Assembly (NCBI GenBank): GCA_905250115.1 | Contig: CAJNOI010000178.1 | Location: forward strand, 119,742-183,741 | Direction: 5' to 3' | Length of the DNA: 64,000 nt | Source of the DNA: Adineta steineri | Lineage: Eukaryota; Rotifera; Eurotatoria; Adinetida; Adinetidae | Shown here: positions 34,935 through 45,641 of the stretch, in pieces | How the letters are laid out: each line of letters opens with the position of its first letter | Position numbering within the stretch: position 1 is the stretch's first letter | The notes under the pieces: generated by a model | Told to the model about the DNA's origin: nothing | Database searches by the model: none | The model's input: the letters and a program-made list of their open reading frames with translations, nothing else | Program-made: the position numbers and the translations under genes

Positions 34935-37796
34935 TTATTTTCTAAACCATCTTTTTAATACTTGGAACATAAGAAGCCCAAAAGCAGCTGCAATGGACAT
35001 CTTAATAAATAGATATTTTTTCCTTTTTTGCTCATGAGCTTTCTTTGCTAAGATATTTGTTACTATGTCATAATTCTCCATGATAGCAGGATGATCATTA
35101 TGTGTGAAACAACGTAATGATCTTGAACAATAGTCATAGGCTTGATCATAATTCATTGTTTCGTAATGAATACGAGCAACACTATTGAGAACATTTCCAT
35201 AGTGTTCACAATTCGTTTCAATGTGCTTCTTCAGTAAATTCTTCGCATGACTACAGTGTTCCATCGCTATTTTATATTGACCAAGTTTTGTTAGGCAACA
35301 TCCTAAATTGTTATGTAATTCTGCAGTTTGAATTTCTTGCGATTGTTCTTGTGTAAACAATGCTTTTTGAAAATACTCAACAGCTGACTGATAGTTACCT
35401 AATTTATAATAATACGATCCTATAGTTCTGAATAGCAAAGTTTGTTGATTGAGATCGACAGATGTGTCTTCTTCATAGAGAGAACAAAGTTGTTGGCAAG
35501 TTCTTATAATCAAATGTTCATCTTGTTTCTGCTCGTAAACGATAGCTAGCTTCCATAATAGTGGGATTATTTTAGCTGTATCTATTGACTGGAATTGCTG
35601 ATAAATCATCAACGCTTTTTGACATTGTTCTATTTCTAGATCATACTGCTGACTGTGATGATAAGCTGATGCCATAAAAGAATACACATGAGCCAATTCT
35701 TCGCTACGAGGTGAAAAATGTTTTTCATATAATATTAATGCCTGATTATATCGAGAGACAGACGAGTGATAATCACTCTTCTCAGCATTACATATACCAA
35801 TCTCAAAATGTAAATCGGCAAGTTGTCCCGTGTCATATGGTGATAACTTCTCGATAATTAGAAATGCTTCTGTACAATACTCTTCAGCAATTTCATAATT
35901 ATGTAATTTTCTATATGTTTTACCAAGATAAATTTTTGTGTATCCGATATCTACATGAGTATTCGGGAGGATTTGTTCTTGTATTTCTAATGCTTGCTTC
36001 AAATAATCCAATGCTGATACATAGTCACCCGTATGGTAGTGACAACGAGCAATATGGTATAAATCACTAGCTATGTAAGGACTCGCTCTAGGATACAGGT
36101 TAGTTTCAATATCCAGCGCTAATTCATAAAAGGCTAATGCCTCATCATACTTCTCTTGTCGACAACTCACATCAGCCATACCAATTAGGTTTCTTGCTTG
36201 ATTTTTTTGCTGGTCAGGTAGTGTTTGTGTTGATCGAGTGTAGTATTCGTAGGCTAAATCATTGTCTCCTCTTTTACTATACATATATGCAAGTGAATAT
36301 AATATTTGAGCAAGATCTCCCGAATCAACATGCTCCTCGGTTTGACTACACAGTTTATAGGCAGTGAGCATATGGTTCAACGCCGAGTCGTAATCAGCAA
36401 CACAAACGTTTGCATGAGCTAATCCAGTGAGAGCAATATATTGTTGTCTATGATTGTTTGTTGTACGCCGTATTAAATTTTCAAAATAATGAAGAGCTTT
36501 TGTCGGTTGTCCTATCTTTATCATTAAGTTGCCAAAATAGTATTCAGTCCATGCTAATGTCGATATTTGATTTACCATTTCGTCCATAAATTCACACTTG
36601 ATCTGTTGGTCTTTCGTGATACTAACCATTTGGACTCTACATAAATCTCCTTCATCCTGTACATTCAGAATTTTAAAACTCGCACCTAGTTCGATCAACA
36701 CTTCTCGTTCACTGGGCATGTCACTGTATTGTGAAATATTCGCAAATCGAATAATTTCAGTTGAATCTTGCGATAAATCAATATTGATTTCATAGAGAAC
36801 ATTGGTGGAAAAAACTCGCGCAACGTCCGGTGACCAACTGGTTGACAAAAAACCATTGGTTGCTATCAACTGATTAACATTCGCTTTCAGTTTGTTAATT
36901 TCATGGTCGGTCAAGGTTTGTCCGCGGTATAGTGTAATAACGACAGATGGAAGATCATCTTTGAGAGAATCATATTCTGTTCGTAAACAGGTGCAAAGAT
37001 CAACAAGATAGTATCGAAATGAATAAAGTAACTCAATATCTTCACATCTTAATGATTTATTCAATAGGCGGAATAGAAATGTGTCTTTTGTATACCATTT
37101 TAATGCATCAGTAGGTTGGTATGTTTGCTCAAATTCGTCAATTTTTTTAAGATAAGATTGATTTGATTGATAATATACTCGACATAGATCAAGCATTTCT
37201 TGTTTTGCAGCTTCGGTTTTGCTTGTACTCATATTCATCAGGTATTCTTTGGCTAATTGATGCCACAAAAAACTGCCTGATTCACGAGATAAATCACGGA
37301 TGGATTTTTCCGTTTGACGAAATAAACTAAATGTGACTAATTGTTGGATAAGTGATTTTATTTTATTTTTGATCGAATCTAATAATGGATCATATTCTGT
37401 ATAAATTCCAACTATCTTTGAGTAAGAATTACGAAGAGTAAGATATTGTATTTTGTTTATGCAAAAAAGATATATTGAATCAATATTGGGATTATCATGA
37501 ATGATTGATAATACATCTACAGCTAGTTTACCGGCAATAATAACGATCATCGTTTCATTTTGAATACGATCGATTGAATCAAGAAATATATCTTTATTAA
37601 CGCAAATGATAACATGTCCATTTAACTGTTCGATGGTTTGTTTGAGTTCATCGTCAACACATTCATCAAACCAGATCAATCCAATATCATGATTCTCAGT
37701 AGATTTTACGATATCAAAAACCTCTTGTAATTGTAAATTATCAATCGGACGAGTTTTAGTCTGTTCGGAAGAGGCAGCCATTTTGAAACTAAACAT
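34935..37796 (-). CDS. arginine-specific-type mono-ADP-ribosyltransferase with TPR array and C-terminal membrane anchor
   Basis: Intronless, 953 aa. Residues about 30-270 are the conserved N-terminal region of this protein type (SRESGSFLWHQL, EEFEQTY-like). The ART domain follows with the R-S-E signature: ITLYRGQTL (Arg291), GFLSTSWSP (STS about 319-321) and PSEREVLIEL (Glu363 and Glu365, the ExE of Arg-specific enzymes). It should transfer ADP-ribose from NAD to protein arginine. From about 410 to 920 run ten or more TPR units (for example YHIARCHYHTGDYVSALDYL), a partner-binding superhelix. The end is KKYLFIKMSIAAAFGLLMFQ then VLKRWFRK, one TM with basic flanks, so a tail-anchored cytosol-facing protein is inferred. 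ART-TPR proteins are common in bdelloids; the anchor is less expected. Confidence 0.9.
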   Translation of the reverse strand: MFSFKMAASSEQTKTRPIDNLQLQEVFDIVKSTENHDIGLIWFDECVDDELKQTIEQLNGHVIICVNKDIFLDSIDRIQNETMIVIIAGKLAVDVLSIIHDNPNIDSIYLFCINKIQYLTLRNSYSKIVGIYTEYDPLLDSIKNKIKSLIQQLVTFSLFRQTEKSIRDLSRESGSFLWHQLAKEYLMNMSTSKTEAAKQEMLDLCRVYYQSNQSYLKKIDEFEQTYQPTDALKWYTKDTFLFRLLNKSLRCEDIELLYSFRYYLVDLCTCLRTEYDSLKDDLPSVVITLYRGQTLTDHEINKLKANVNQLIATNGFLSTSWSPDVARVFSTNVLYEINIDLSQDSTEIIRFANISQYSDMPSEREVLIELGASFKILNVQDEGDLCRVQMVSITKDQQIKCEFMDEMVNQISTLAWTEYYFGNLMIKIGQPTKALHYFENLIRRTTNNHRQQYIALTGLAHANVCVADYDSALNHMLTAYKLCSQTEEHVDSGDLAQILYSLAYMYSKRGDNDLAYEYYTRSTQTLPDQQKNQARNLIGMADVSCRQEKYDEALAFYELALDIETNLYPRASPYIASDLYHIARCHYHTGDYVSALDYLKQALEIQEQILPNTHVDIGYTKIYLGKTYRKLHNYEIAEEYCTEAFLIIEKLSPYDTGQLADLHFEIGICNAEKSDYHSSVSRYNQALILYEKHFSPRSEELAHVYSFMASAYHHSQQYDLEIEQCQKALMIYQQFQSIDTAKIIPLLWKLAIVYEQKQDEHLIIRTCQQLCSLYEEDTSVDLNQQTLLFRTIGSYYYKLGNYQSAVEYFQKALFTQEQSQEIQTAELHNNLGCCLTKLGQYKIAMEHCSHAKNLLKKHIETNCEHYGNVLNSVARIHYETMNYDQAYDYCSRSLRCFTHNDHPAIMENYDIVTNILAKKAHEQKRKKYLFIKMSIAAAFGLLMFQVLKRWFRK

Positions 37797-38189
37797 CCAT
37801 AAATAATGTGTTATGCGTCAATATGCATTAATGGCTAGTCAAGCACGATCGTTCTTACCTGTTTCTCGTCGTACAAAGAAAAAAAATGAATCACCTTCAC
37901 ATGACGACGAAGACAGAACGTCAATGTGCTAAAAGGTGAAAATAAATATTTCTTACATTAGAAAGTATGAGAATCGGAATGATATTTTAATCAAAATTCT
38001 ATTAAATATGACGACAGAATAAATCAGTTACGTTCGGCAAATATGTATATTTTTCTTATCCATTTCTTTTCGCTTTTATGGCGTCAACATGCATATATAA
38101 ATATTATGTTGCTTCGTTAAATATATATCCAAATAGGTTCGAATAGTATTATTACTGATAATTGAGTTGTTCTTTTTCACAGCAATGAT

Positions 38190-38640
38190 TTTAAGAAATT
38201 CTCCTTGAATTGGATCTTAGAAAAACAATTGAACACTTTGTCGCTTATCATCGAATTCAGTGTATCGATAAAAATGATGAAACGAAGTTGCACGCTAAAT
38301 TCACACATATTGATACACTTTTTTTAAGTTAAAGGAGATAATCAACAAAAAATTGTTTACTTGGTTTTTTCCAACCATAATAATAAGTTTTTGCTCTGTT
38401 CTCCTCATAATATCATTGCTGAAGAAAGTGATGCATGTGATGACTGTTCTGTCAATAACATGTTCCTCTTTCCTTTTACATCATTGAAACGATTTTTTCT
38501 TTGGAATAAGTTACTACGTAAAAAAAAGGTGTGACTAAGTCAATAAATATGGAGAATGTATCATTAGTACGCTATCATGACTCATCAGATGGTATTATGT
38601 CATCAGCATTAATTATCAATGAAAGTGAACAACCGTAATA
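38190..38640 (+). pseudogene. decayed, unrecognised coding sequence
   Basis: Consecutive open stretches in shifting frames: LDLRKTIEHFVAYHRIQCID to about 38328, then GDNQQKIVYLVFSNHNNKFL to about 38530, then SINMENVSLVRYHDSSDGIM to 38636. Codon use and composition are protein-like and the joins look like one-base shifts rather than introns. No family recognised. Confidence 0.3.
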
Positions 38641-38767
38641 TTAACGAAAGCGATTTTTGTATTTAACGTTCACATATGTCAAATTTGGAAGCTGAGTTCA
38701 TTTACTGAATGTCTGAAGCTTGGAGAGCCATAATATGGTTATCCAACTATCAGTTAAAGTTCTCAGG

Positions 38768-38826
38768 TATTGGGTGGGTGTGGTGTGATGAACATAATAT
38801 GCAAACCAACACCCACACCACTTCAC
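38768..38826. repeat. GT-hairpin element 11
   Basis: ATTGGGTGGGTGTGGTGTG faces CCAACACCCACACCACTTC. Compact arms, loop about 20 bp. Confidence 0.65.
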
Positions 38827-39612
38827 TTATCGTAACATTCATGAAAAAACAGGTTTTTTTAATACAAAAAAGCTAATAAAACTTGATTTTGAAATTAGTT
38901 TATTCAGTGGTAACCGAACTATCGGTAATCATTCAATAAACCGAAGCATTTTGATTCGGTATATTCAGATTCAGATGCAGCATAAATGTATGTTATTTCA
39001 ATCGAAAGAAATTTATAACCGGAAAACAGTCGATTCTATCTACAACAAGTTATTTTAAATGATAACTATTTCAGATGGTTATCAACTAAAATGAGTGAAT
39101 TTGAGGTTGAGACTGAAGATGTGGATGAAATAAAGTAACCACGTCCTAACAATCTGCATCTGTGACGGGTTTAGTTTATAATAATTTAATTATTTAAAAT
39201 AAATTCTTATAAAAATCGCAGATCTTTACACAAACTTTAGTTCATGGTGGGTACACATATAGAAGAAACTATTCCACTGTTGAATCTATACAATTTCTTA
39301 AATCAAATCAGAGTCCATCAAAAGTTTGTCTTGAATGCTAAACGTCAACATAAGTGAGGAGACTCAATGTGAAAAGATAAGTATGAGTGTATGTGTATCT
39401 ATTCTTTAGCTATACCATCATCTTCGTTCTCAAGATAATTGTCCTGTGATATTCACTATGCTCATTTTGCATATTATTTCAAAAAACAAACTTACCAAAA
39501 TCAAACTATCTCAAACAATTGAATTCCTAAATTTGTGATGTTTTGTTTAATTATTTCGATATAAAATAAGAATTTCGCATGTCTCAATTTGAATTTCTTT
39601 TTTCGGTAAATA

Positions 39613-39712
39613 NNNNNNNNNNNNNNNNNNNNNNNNNNNNNNNNNNNNNNNNNNNNNNNNNNNNNNNNNNNNNNNNNNNNNNNNNNNNNNNNNNNNNNNN
39701 NNNNNNNNNNNN
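39613..39712. other. assembly gap, 100 N
   Basis: Second run of exactly 100 undetermined bases. No repeated sequence recognised at its edges. Confidence 0.95.
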
Positions 39713-40523
39713 TAAACAATATAAATGAGATAGATTCCGAAAACAAAGTTTCAATGTAGTCGATAAGGAAGAGAATAAAAATCGTTCACTTTATAGATTT
39801 ATAACCGATAGGCATACGGAGATATTGAAGATGAAGTTTATAACGTATACAAGTATTTGAATGAGCATAGGGAGAATATAGCAAAATGTCAAGATATAAG
39901 TATTCGAAAGATATTGAAGTTATTATTAGTTGAAGAGTCAGGAAGATAACGACATTTAATCATAATTTAAAAGAAATCCTAAATAAACGAAATCCTTTAG
40001 AGGTAAAATGTTAGAAAAGCAAGATTCGACATTTATGATAGATTTCCATTGTTGAAAAGGCAAAATAATGAAAGAAATCGGATGGTAAATACTGACTAGA
40101 TTTCTTAAAACACATGAAGAGAAGTTTGTTAAAACGATAGTTGAGACATTTTGAATCACTGTTATTTTCTTCTATTTTCCATGTTAATGACTGTTTACTT
40201 GCACAATACGGAATTACTTGATATGAACCTATTAGATAATTATTGATTTGAAGTTCATCATGAATTGAATATAAGCTTAAAGTGTACAATAATATCTCAA
40301 TTAACAATATATCACAACTTTCAACTAATGATCATCTGCTATAGATGATAAAAAATGAAAAAGTAATTGTTCATTACTGAAATTAACAACAGATGTAACG
40401 CCTTTTTTCCAGCACAATACTGATAATACAAATTCGACTGAAATCTTTTTTCTGCAGTTCCGTCATTCCAGATGAATATTTATTTAAGAAAAGAAATAAA
40501 ATTATGGTGTTATAAAAATTCAT

Positions 40524-40588
40524 CTTGAGTATGGATGTGAATGGCGATGCGATTCTCGCTTCGTATCCGTCCACACCCATTACTCAAG
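40524..40588. repeat. GT-hairpin element 12, best terminal inverted repeat
   Basis: CTTGAGTATGGATGTGAATG opens and CCACACCCATTACTCAAG closes; the terminal CTTGAGTA/TACTCAAG is perfect and AAAATT lies just outside on both sides in inverted orientation. No direct target duplication. Confidence 0.7.
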
Positions 40589-40606
40589 TAACAAAATTTA
40601 TTCCAT

Positions 40607-43591
40607 TCATATAAACTTTTGATGACATAATGTCAATAGAGAATTTTGCATAGTTGATCGTTTCTTCCAAAAAAATACTAATAAGGCAAAAATAATAATT
40701 ACTGCATATGTTAGAAATAATCCTTTCATTGTTGAGATTTCCATTGCCGTTATTGTTTCTACCGTGGCAGAGCAGATCGATGTTTGAAACCATTTTGTTC
40801 TAAAACTATCTAGTTCACTTGATTCTCTCAATGTTAATATATTAATATCAAAATTTTGTGCATATCAACATTGTTTAGGCATCACAATTCACATTTCAAC
40901 CGCATAAACACCTGTCCCTACTAGTGTTAAATTACAATGAATATTCTTGGTCACATATTCACCTTCGCCAATATCTACAATTTTAACATCATTAATTCCT
41001 ACTAATAAAGCATTATACATTTGTTCGGAAGTTTGAATAGGATAGAAATTTCTTTTTCCTCCAGATATTTCATTCAAATAAATATCTTCCATCGATGTTC
41101 CAACATAAATTCCAATACGAGAATATGAAACTTTACCATTTTTAAGATCATCAAGTCCAGAGACAATATCGTTTGATTTCGATATTGTTAAATTTGATGC
41201 TAAATTTGCAGTATACGATGATACAAGTATTAAACTTAATGTATATAAACCAGCCGTAATAAACCGACCAAGAGCTGTAATAGCATGAAAATCTGCACCA
41301 TATCCAACAATATTACTAAATCAAAACCAAAAACTCATTTCAATAGCTGAAAATCGAGATCGATTTTGTAGTGATCCGTTACAACATCGTTCTAAGAAAT
41401 AGATTAAAATAACGGCATAGATACTTGATTCTAAAACTATGAGCCAAAGATTATGTGAAAATGGTCTTGAATAAGAAAACAAATCGACATTTGCATTTGA
41501 TTGTTTTCGTATCATAATACGTAACGAACAATCAAATATTGTGTTGGAAAAATCAACTTTAGTTCGACGTGTAGAAGTTTCTGCAAGATCAGCTATGACG
41601 ATATCATAAACTCCATTATATGTTTGATTGGCTGATGCTAATTGAATATCGGGAATAAATCCCATTTGTTCTCTTAAAAGTTCGAGTAAATCAGGAAAAT
41701 AGCCTGTCAATTGTGTTGTTATATTTCCAGATGCATCAGTAGTATTAGTAACAATTGTAAATGGGGTCGACTCGATCATACCAATTTGTAGAGTAATATC
41801 AGATAGTATAGCACTACTATTAGAAGGTATTAATGAAGTTCATGATCACAGAACCACATTAATTCGTGATAATATTTGTCATTCATTAGGATAAATATAT
41901 TTCAATATGGGTACAAAATCGATGCCTGTACTGATGGATTGAACATTTTGAACATAGTAATATAAACCACCGATACGATCTGTTGTATTTACATTAAATC
42001 GTATTGGACCAGAAACATCAAGGAGTTGTATTGTACTGATTATATTTAATAATGAATTAGAATAAAGAAAACGACGATCAAAACAATATGAAGAACCATT
42101 AAATAACAATAAAGAACTATTTTCTGTTGCTGAACTAAGTTGTTATAAAGATTGAATTAATGAATAAGTAACATCAAATGTATATAACGCATAATTACTA
42201 ACATTCATTGATCCAGGAAATGATTCAGGTTCATATTCTTTCCAAATCTGATAGGCTGTATTCAATAATGTCGTATTAACTGATTCACTGATGATAGCTC
42301 CTGTAACTTGTTCAATAATTAGCATTCCAATCAATTTTGAATAAAATATTGAATTAAATGAAGTTAATGATATACTTGAACTTAGTATCCATGTAAATTT
42401 TGGACCAAGTACATCAGAATCTAGTGCTTCTTGTAAGATTAATCTAGTATGGCTCGATTCAGCCAATATAACAACAATGCGTGATGAACTTTGTATTAAT
42501 CGTGTTTGTAAATTATCTTGAATTTCTTATGTTCTTATATCAAATATAATTCGATCTGATACAGATAAACCGTTATTAAGAAATGTATTAGTAATTACTT
42601 TAGCTCCATTTGACCCAAACATGTCATTCTGATGAATAACATGATGTCCAATTATATCGAAGAAATAATTTCATAATAGCTAATGCAGCAATAATATCCG
42701 ATAGACATGACCCAAACCCAAACTGTTTGGGTTTGGTGAGTTTGGGTTTGAGTATTGAGTTTGGGTTTGAGTTTGGGTATTGGATTTGAGTTTGAGTTTG
42801 GGTTTAGGTATTGGGTTTGAGTTTGAGTTTGGGTTTGGGTTTAGCACCCAAACTCCCAAACAGTTTGGGTTTGAGTTTGGGCTTGTGCTTTTTTTAATCT
42901 GTAAAAGGAACTATTTTGAATAAATTTATTGCAGTTAAAAGTAGACCCAAACCCAAACTCAAACTCAAACTGTTTGGGACTTTGGGTACCAAACCCGAAC
43001 CCAAACTCAAACTCAATACCCAAACTCAAACCCAAACCCAAACTCATGAACCCAAACTCAAACTCCCAAACGGTTTGAATCTGAGTTTGGGTTTGGGTCA
43101 TGTCTAATATCCGAAGAAACTGTTCGATAAAAAGTCAGATAATCATGTCGATTTGATAAATCAGGATCAGTTGCAGCATATGATAGGACAGGAATACCAT
43201 TTTTTTCGATAAAAAGAGCAACAGTAAGAACTTCTCGAGATAAATTTGGACCCACGATATCAATAGCAGGAAAATTAGTAATTGCTTTGCATGTATTACT
43301 CAGAGCATTAAAAATATTTCCATCAGTATCAGCTGATTACCATTCAATATATCGACTATCAATAGTTATATTATATTTTTGTGAAAGTAAAATAGCTGCT
43401 TTGAACATTGCACAAGTATGTACTGATTGAAAAGTAGATTGAGGTATATTTTTTGTATTATAGAATAGTCCAAATTATTGAATACTCGAGGAATTTGTTG
43501 ATGGCCAACGAGCTATTACGTAACTGAAATTAAACTATATAACTACGAAATAACAGAAGAAGTATTGGAATAATTTGCATATAAATATCAT
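40607..43591 (-). pseudogene. ionotropic glutamate receptor-like gene, inactivated and split by an insertion
   Basis: Intronless relic from ATG at 43591 to 40607. Signal-peptide-like MIFICKLFQYFFCYF; bilobed amino-terminal domain (FIEKNGIPVLSYAATDPDLS, NDMFGSNGAKVI); S1 agonist-binding start (QIGMIESTPFTIVTN); TM1 near 41400-41450; pore/filter region SNIVGYGADFH; TM3 SYTANLASNLT, matching the SYTANLAA hallmark; S2; TM4 GLFLTYAVIIIFALLVFFW. Premature stops at 43535-43537 (TAG), 43475, 43337, 42527 and 42143 (TAA), and 41879, 41846, 41840, 41321, 40889 and 40865 (TGA, lowest coordinates given). One one-base frameshift near 42645 lies beside the 405-bp element at 42702. The remaining frame is strikingly free of indels, so loss of function looks fairly recent or substitution-driven. 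Confidence 0.85.
42702..43106. mobile_element. foldback element of TTTGGG/TTTGAG repeats, 8-bp target duplication
   Basis: Outer ends are perfect inverted repeats: TAGACATGACCCAAACCCAA on the left and its complement on the right, ending GGTCATGTCTA. Inside, a G-strand array (TTTGGG, TTTGAG units, about 42721-42890) and a C-strand array (about 42943-43075) flank a 55-bp unique core. ATATCCGA occurs at 42694-42701 and again at 43107-43114, an 8-bp target duplication lying in the receptor reading frame (Ser-Asp-Ile). Length and ends suit a non-autonomous, possibly hAT-like (8-bp TSD) foldback element; no transposase inside. Low-complexity open frames in it are by-products of the repeat. Confidence 0.8.
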
Positions 43592-44570
43592 TTTAGTTTT
43601 TAATTTTCACAATGTTATTTAATATTCTTGTTAACTTTAATATTGAATCCAATCCGCGAGTATACTTATTTTTTAATACTTTAGCCATGTTTTTTTTCTG
43701 TATGATTATGCATAAGGCTTGACTTAATATGAAAAGAAACAAAATTAAATACTAATAAAAACATGTATACAATCTTAGAATGGTTTCTTTTTTAAGGATA
43801 AAAACTACATTTATGAATAAAAATACAACTTCTTGAATCAAAACGTATGAATGATTTATACTGTCATACTATTGCTTATACCAAATGAATCCTAGTGAAT
43901 GTTTGCTTTCTTACATCTCATATTTTAATCAATAAATACTTATTTAAAAAAAAGTCTAATAAAAAATGAACCGAGTTTTCTTTTGTTTTACGAACTTGAA
44001 ATTGAATAATTTTTAGGCTGATATTAATAAAAACTCTAATTTGTTTTTCTCTGAACATTTCGATGGATATGTTCATACATTTACTTTTGATTCTTATCAA
44101 TCCTCATATGATATGTAAATATTATTGCTCATTATTTTCGGTTTTCTTCCTTATTAGAAAGATTTTATACAAGGATGTGGTTGTGGATGTGTGTGAGTTT
44201 GCTTCATCAGATCAATGTTATCCCCACAACCGCACTCATCCTCTCGAAAGCCTTTTTAGGTTTCGCGACTGCTACCAAACCTAAAAAAAATTTCGTGTGA
44301 CATCTTTTCTGTTTTAAATGTATTTCATATTTTCTTTTTGTGATAATTATTTATTATTTGTTTTTTTTGTTACACATCTTTCCTTCAGTTGTTACATAAG
44401 TATTTTATTTATTTCTTTGTTCAATTTTTTGAAAATAAAAATAAAAAAATACTTCTTTTTCTCTTTTGTTTTATCCAGACAATACCTTGTGTTGACTTAA
44501 ATTCATGAAAACACTTATACAGACTAGATGAACAAATAGTAAATGTTACTCTTCGAATAATTTTTGACGA
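43592..44570. other. intergenic
   Basis: AT-rich, poly-T-rich tracts; contains hairpin element 13. No gene supported. Confidence 0.4.
44171..44253. repeat. GT-hairpin element 13
   Basis: AAGGATGTGGTTGTGGATGT faces CCCCACAACCGCACTCATCC. GGATG/CATCC ends are perfect and the GTGGTTGTGG/CCCCACAACC cores pair well. Confidence 0.65.
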
Positions 44571-44805
44571 ATGCCTCTATATTTTCAAACTGATGACGCC
44601 AGATACTTTCAAATTGGTAGAGCAAGTTATTTTCAGATTGGTGGTGTAAGATATTGTCAAATTGGTGGTGCAAGATATACTTTCCAACTGATGGCGCAAG
44701 ATATTCTCTAACTAATGGTGCTAAATATTTTCCGATTGGTGGCGCAAGATACTTTCAAATTGGTGGCGCAAGATATTTTCAATTTGGTGGCGCAAGACGA
44801 AGGGC
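44571..44805 (+). repeat. 24-bp minisatellite with coding potential
   Basis: About nine units of 24 bp (consensus TTTCAAATTGGTGGCGCAAG plus ATAT). Because 24 is a multiple of three, the array encodes the octapeptide YFQIGGAR repeatedly. From an ATG at 44571 the phase reads YFQTDDARYFQIGRASYFQI and on; an extra base near 44681 shifts it, and the phase resumes in the frame running to 44955. It may be a decayed or non-coding repeat; no homologue recognised. Confidence 0.7.
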
Positions 44806-45113
44806 TGTCAGGTATAAATATGGACTGACTATGCCATTGTGCTTCACAAACGCTACAGCAGGTATCTTTGAAAGAACGAATTCTTTTGTTTACAACTTCA
44901 AACGAATCCATAATAGGTATGTTTATCATGCAATAGCATGTATACAATTCTTTTAATGAAAGATAAAGCAGAATTAATCTGAAAGGTGCATTATCTACAA
45001 GATATTAATGTCGGTGACGAGGAACACTATTTTTTGTGAAAATTTTCTTAGTTTATAATGAAAAAATAAAGCTTTTATTTAAGTTTTTTAGTAAAACATT
45101 GGGTCATTTTTTC

Positions 45114-45641
45114 ATGATGGCAACAAACAATACTTCACAAACACAAAGAATTGTTCAAAACCAAATCAACTTTCTGACCAGCAGCATTGATGATGTTACA
45201 GGTTTTGTGCACAGATGGAGAAGAACACACATAGCAAATTTGTTAACTAATTACAATGAAGACCTCCAGTTCAAACAGAGCTTGTTAGTTCAACTCTCAA
45301 CACAAGAAACGAAAGAAGGTGAAGCAAAAGAAGCATTAACAAAGCAGCTTAATGAAGAACGAGCAAAAGTTGCCGAATCGGAAGAAAAGTTCAAGAATGA
45401 ATTAGACAGCTGTGAAGAGCAAATCAATGAGCTCAACGCAAGAAACAAGAAATTATCCAAAATGTTGAAGCAGATGATTCAATTCGTCAAGAGCCAAAAG
45501 CATGCATTCTTTGGTTATTTAGCGGAACGGGCTGGTGATAATCCGATGACTTGGGCAGCCTATCAAGAAATTCTTGACAACTTAGATGATGATACATTAG
45601 AAGATCGTCTTGCTACGCTTGCTTTAGAAGATCGTAAGTGA
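45114..45641 (+). CDS. small coiled-coil protein, unrecognised
   Basis: Single exon, 175 aa from MMATNNTSQTQ at 45114; the longer reading starts at a non-ATG codon. Residues about 70-130 form a strongly charged heptad region (EEKFKNELDSCEEQINELNA, then RNKKLSKMLKQM). The end is acidic and helical (AAYQEILDNLDDDTLEDRLA). No signal peptide or TM. The G+C and codon use are a little higher than around it, and no introns are present. Probably a cytosolic scaffold-like protein; no function is claimed. Confidence 0.6.
   Translation: MMATNNTSQTQRIVQNQINFLTSSIDDVTGFVHRWRRTHIANLLTNYNEDLQFKQSLLVQLSTQETKEGEAKEALTKQLNEERAKVAESEEKFKNELDSCEEQINELNARNKKLSKMLKQMIQFVKSQKHAFFGYLAERAGDNPMTWAAYQEILDNLDDDTLEDRLATLALEDRK

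Larger units (their letters stand above)
37797..40606. other. intergenic with gap, hairpins and decayed coding traces
   Basis: Contains a decayed coding trace (38190-38640), hairpins 11 and 12, an N gap and short minus-strand readings near 40011-40307 that I could not link to any exon. Two weaker GT-like patches (39100-39165, 39375-39440) have only poor arms. Confidence 0.4.

Noticed and set aside
35864..36795. Plus-strand frames under the ART-TPR gene
   Set aside because: Antisense shadows of a long intact coding sequence.
39100..39440. Two further GT-like patches
   Set aside because: Arms too degenerate to separate from chance AT/GT-rich sequence.
39501..39746. Open frame across the second N run
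   Set aside because: Continuity depends on unknown sequence; no motif.
42841..43107. Low-complexity open frames on both strands rich in Gly/Phe or Lys/Leu
   Set aside because: They are translations of the TTTGGG/CCCAAA arms of the foldback element.
40607..43591. Reassigned stop codons (TAA as Gln, TGA as Trp) to explain the receptor stops
   Set aside because: Several stops fall where the family appears to have Gly, Ser or Leu, one is TAG, and neighbouring genes use all stops normally; a pseudogene explains it better.
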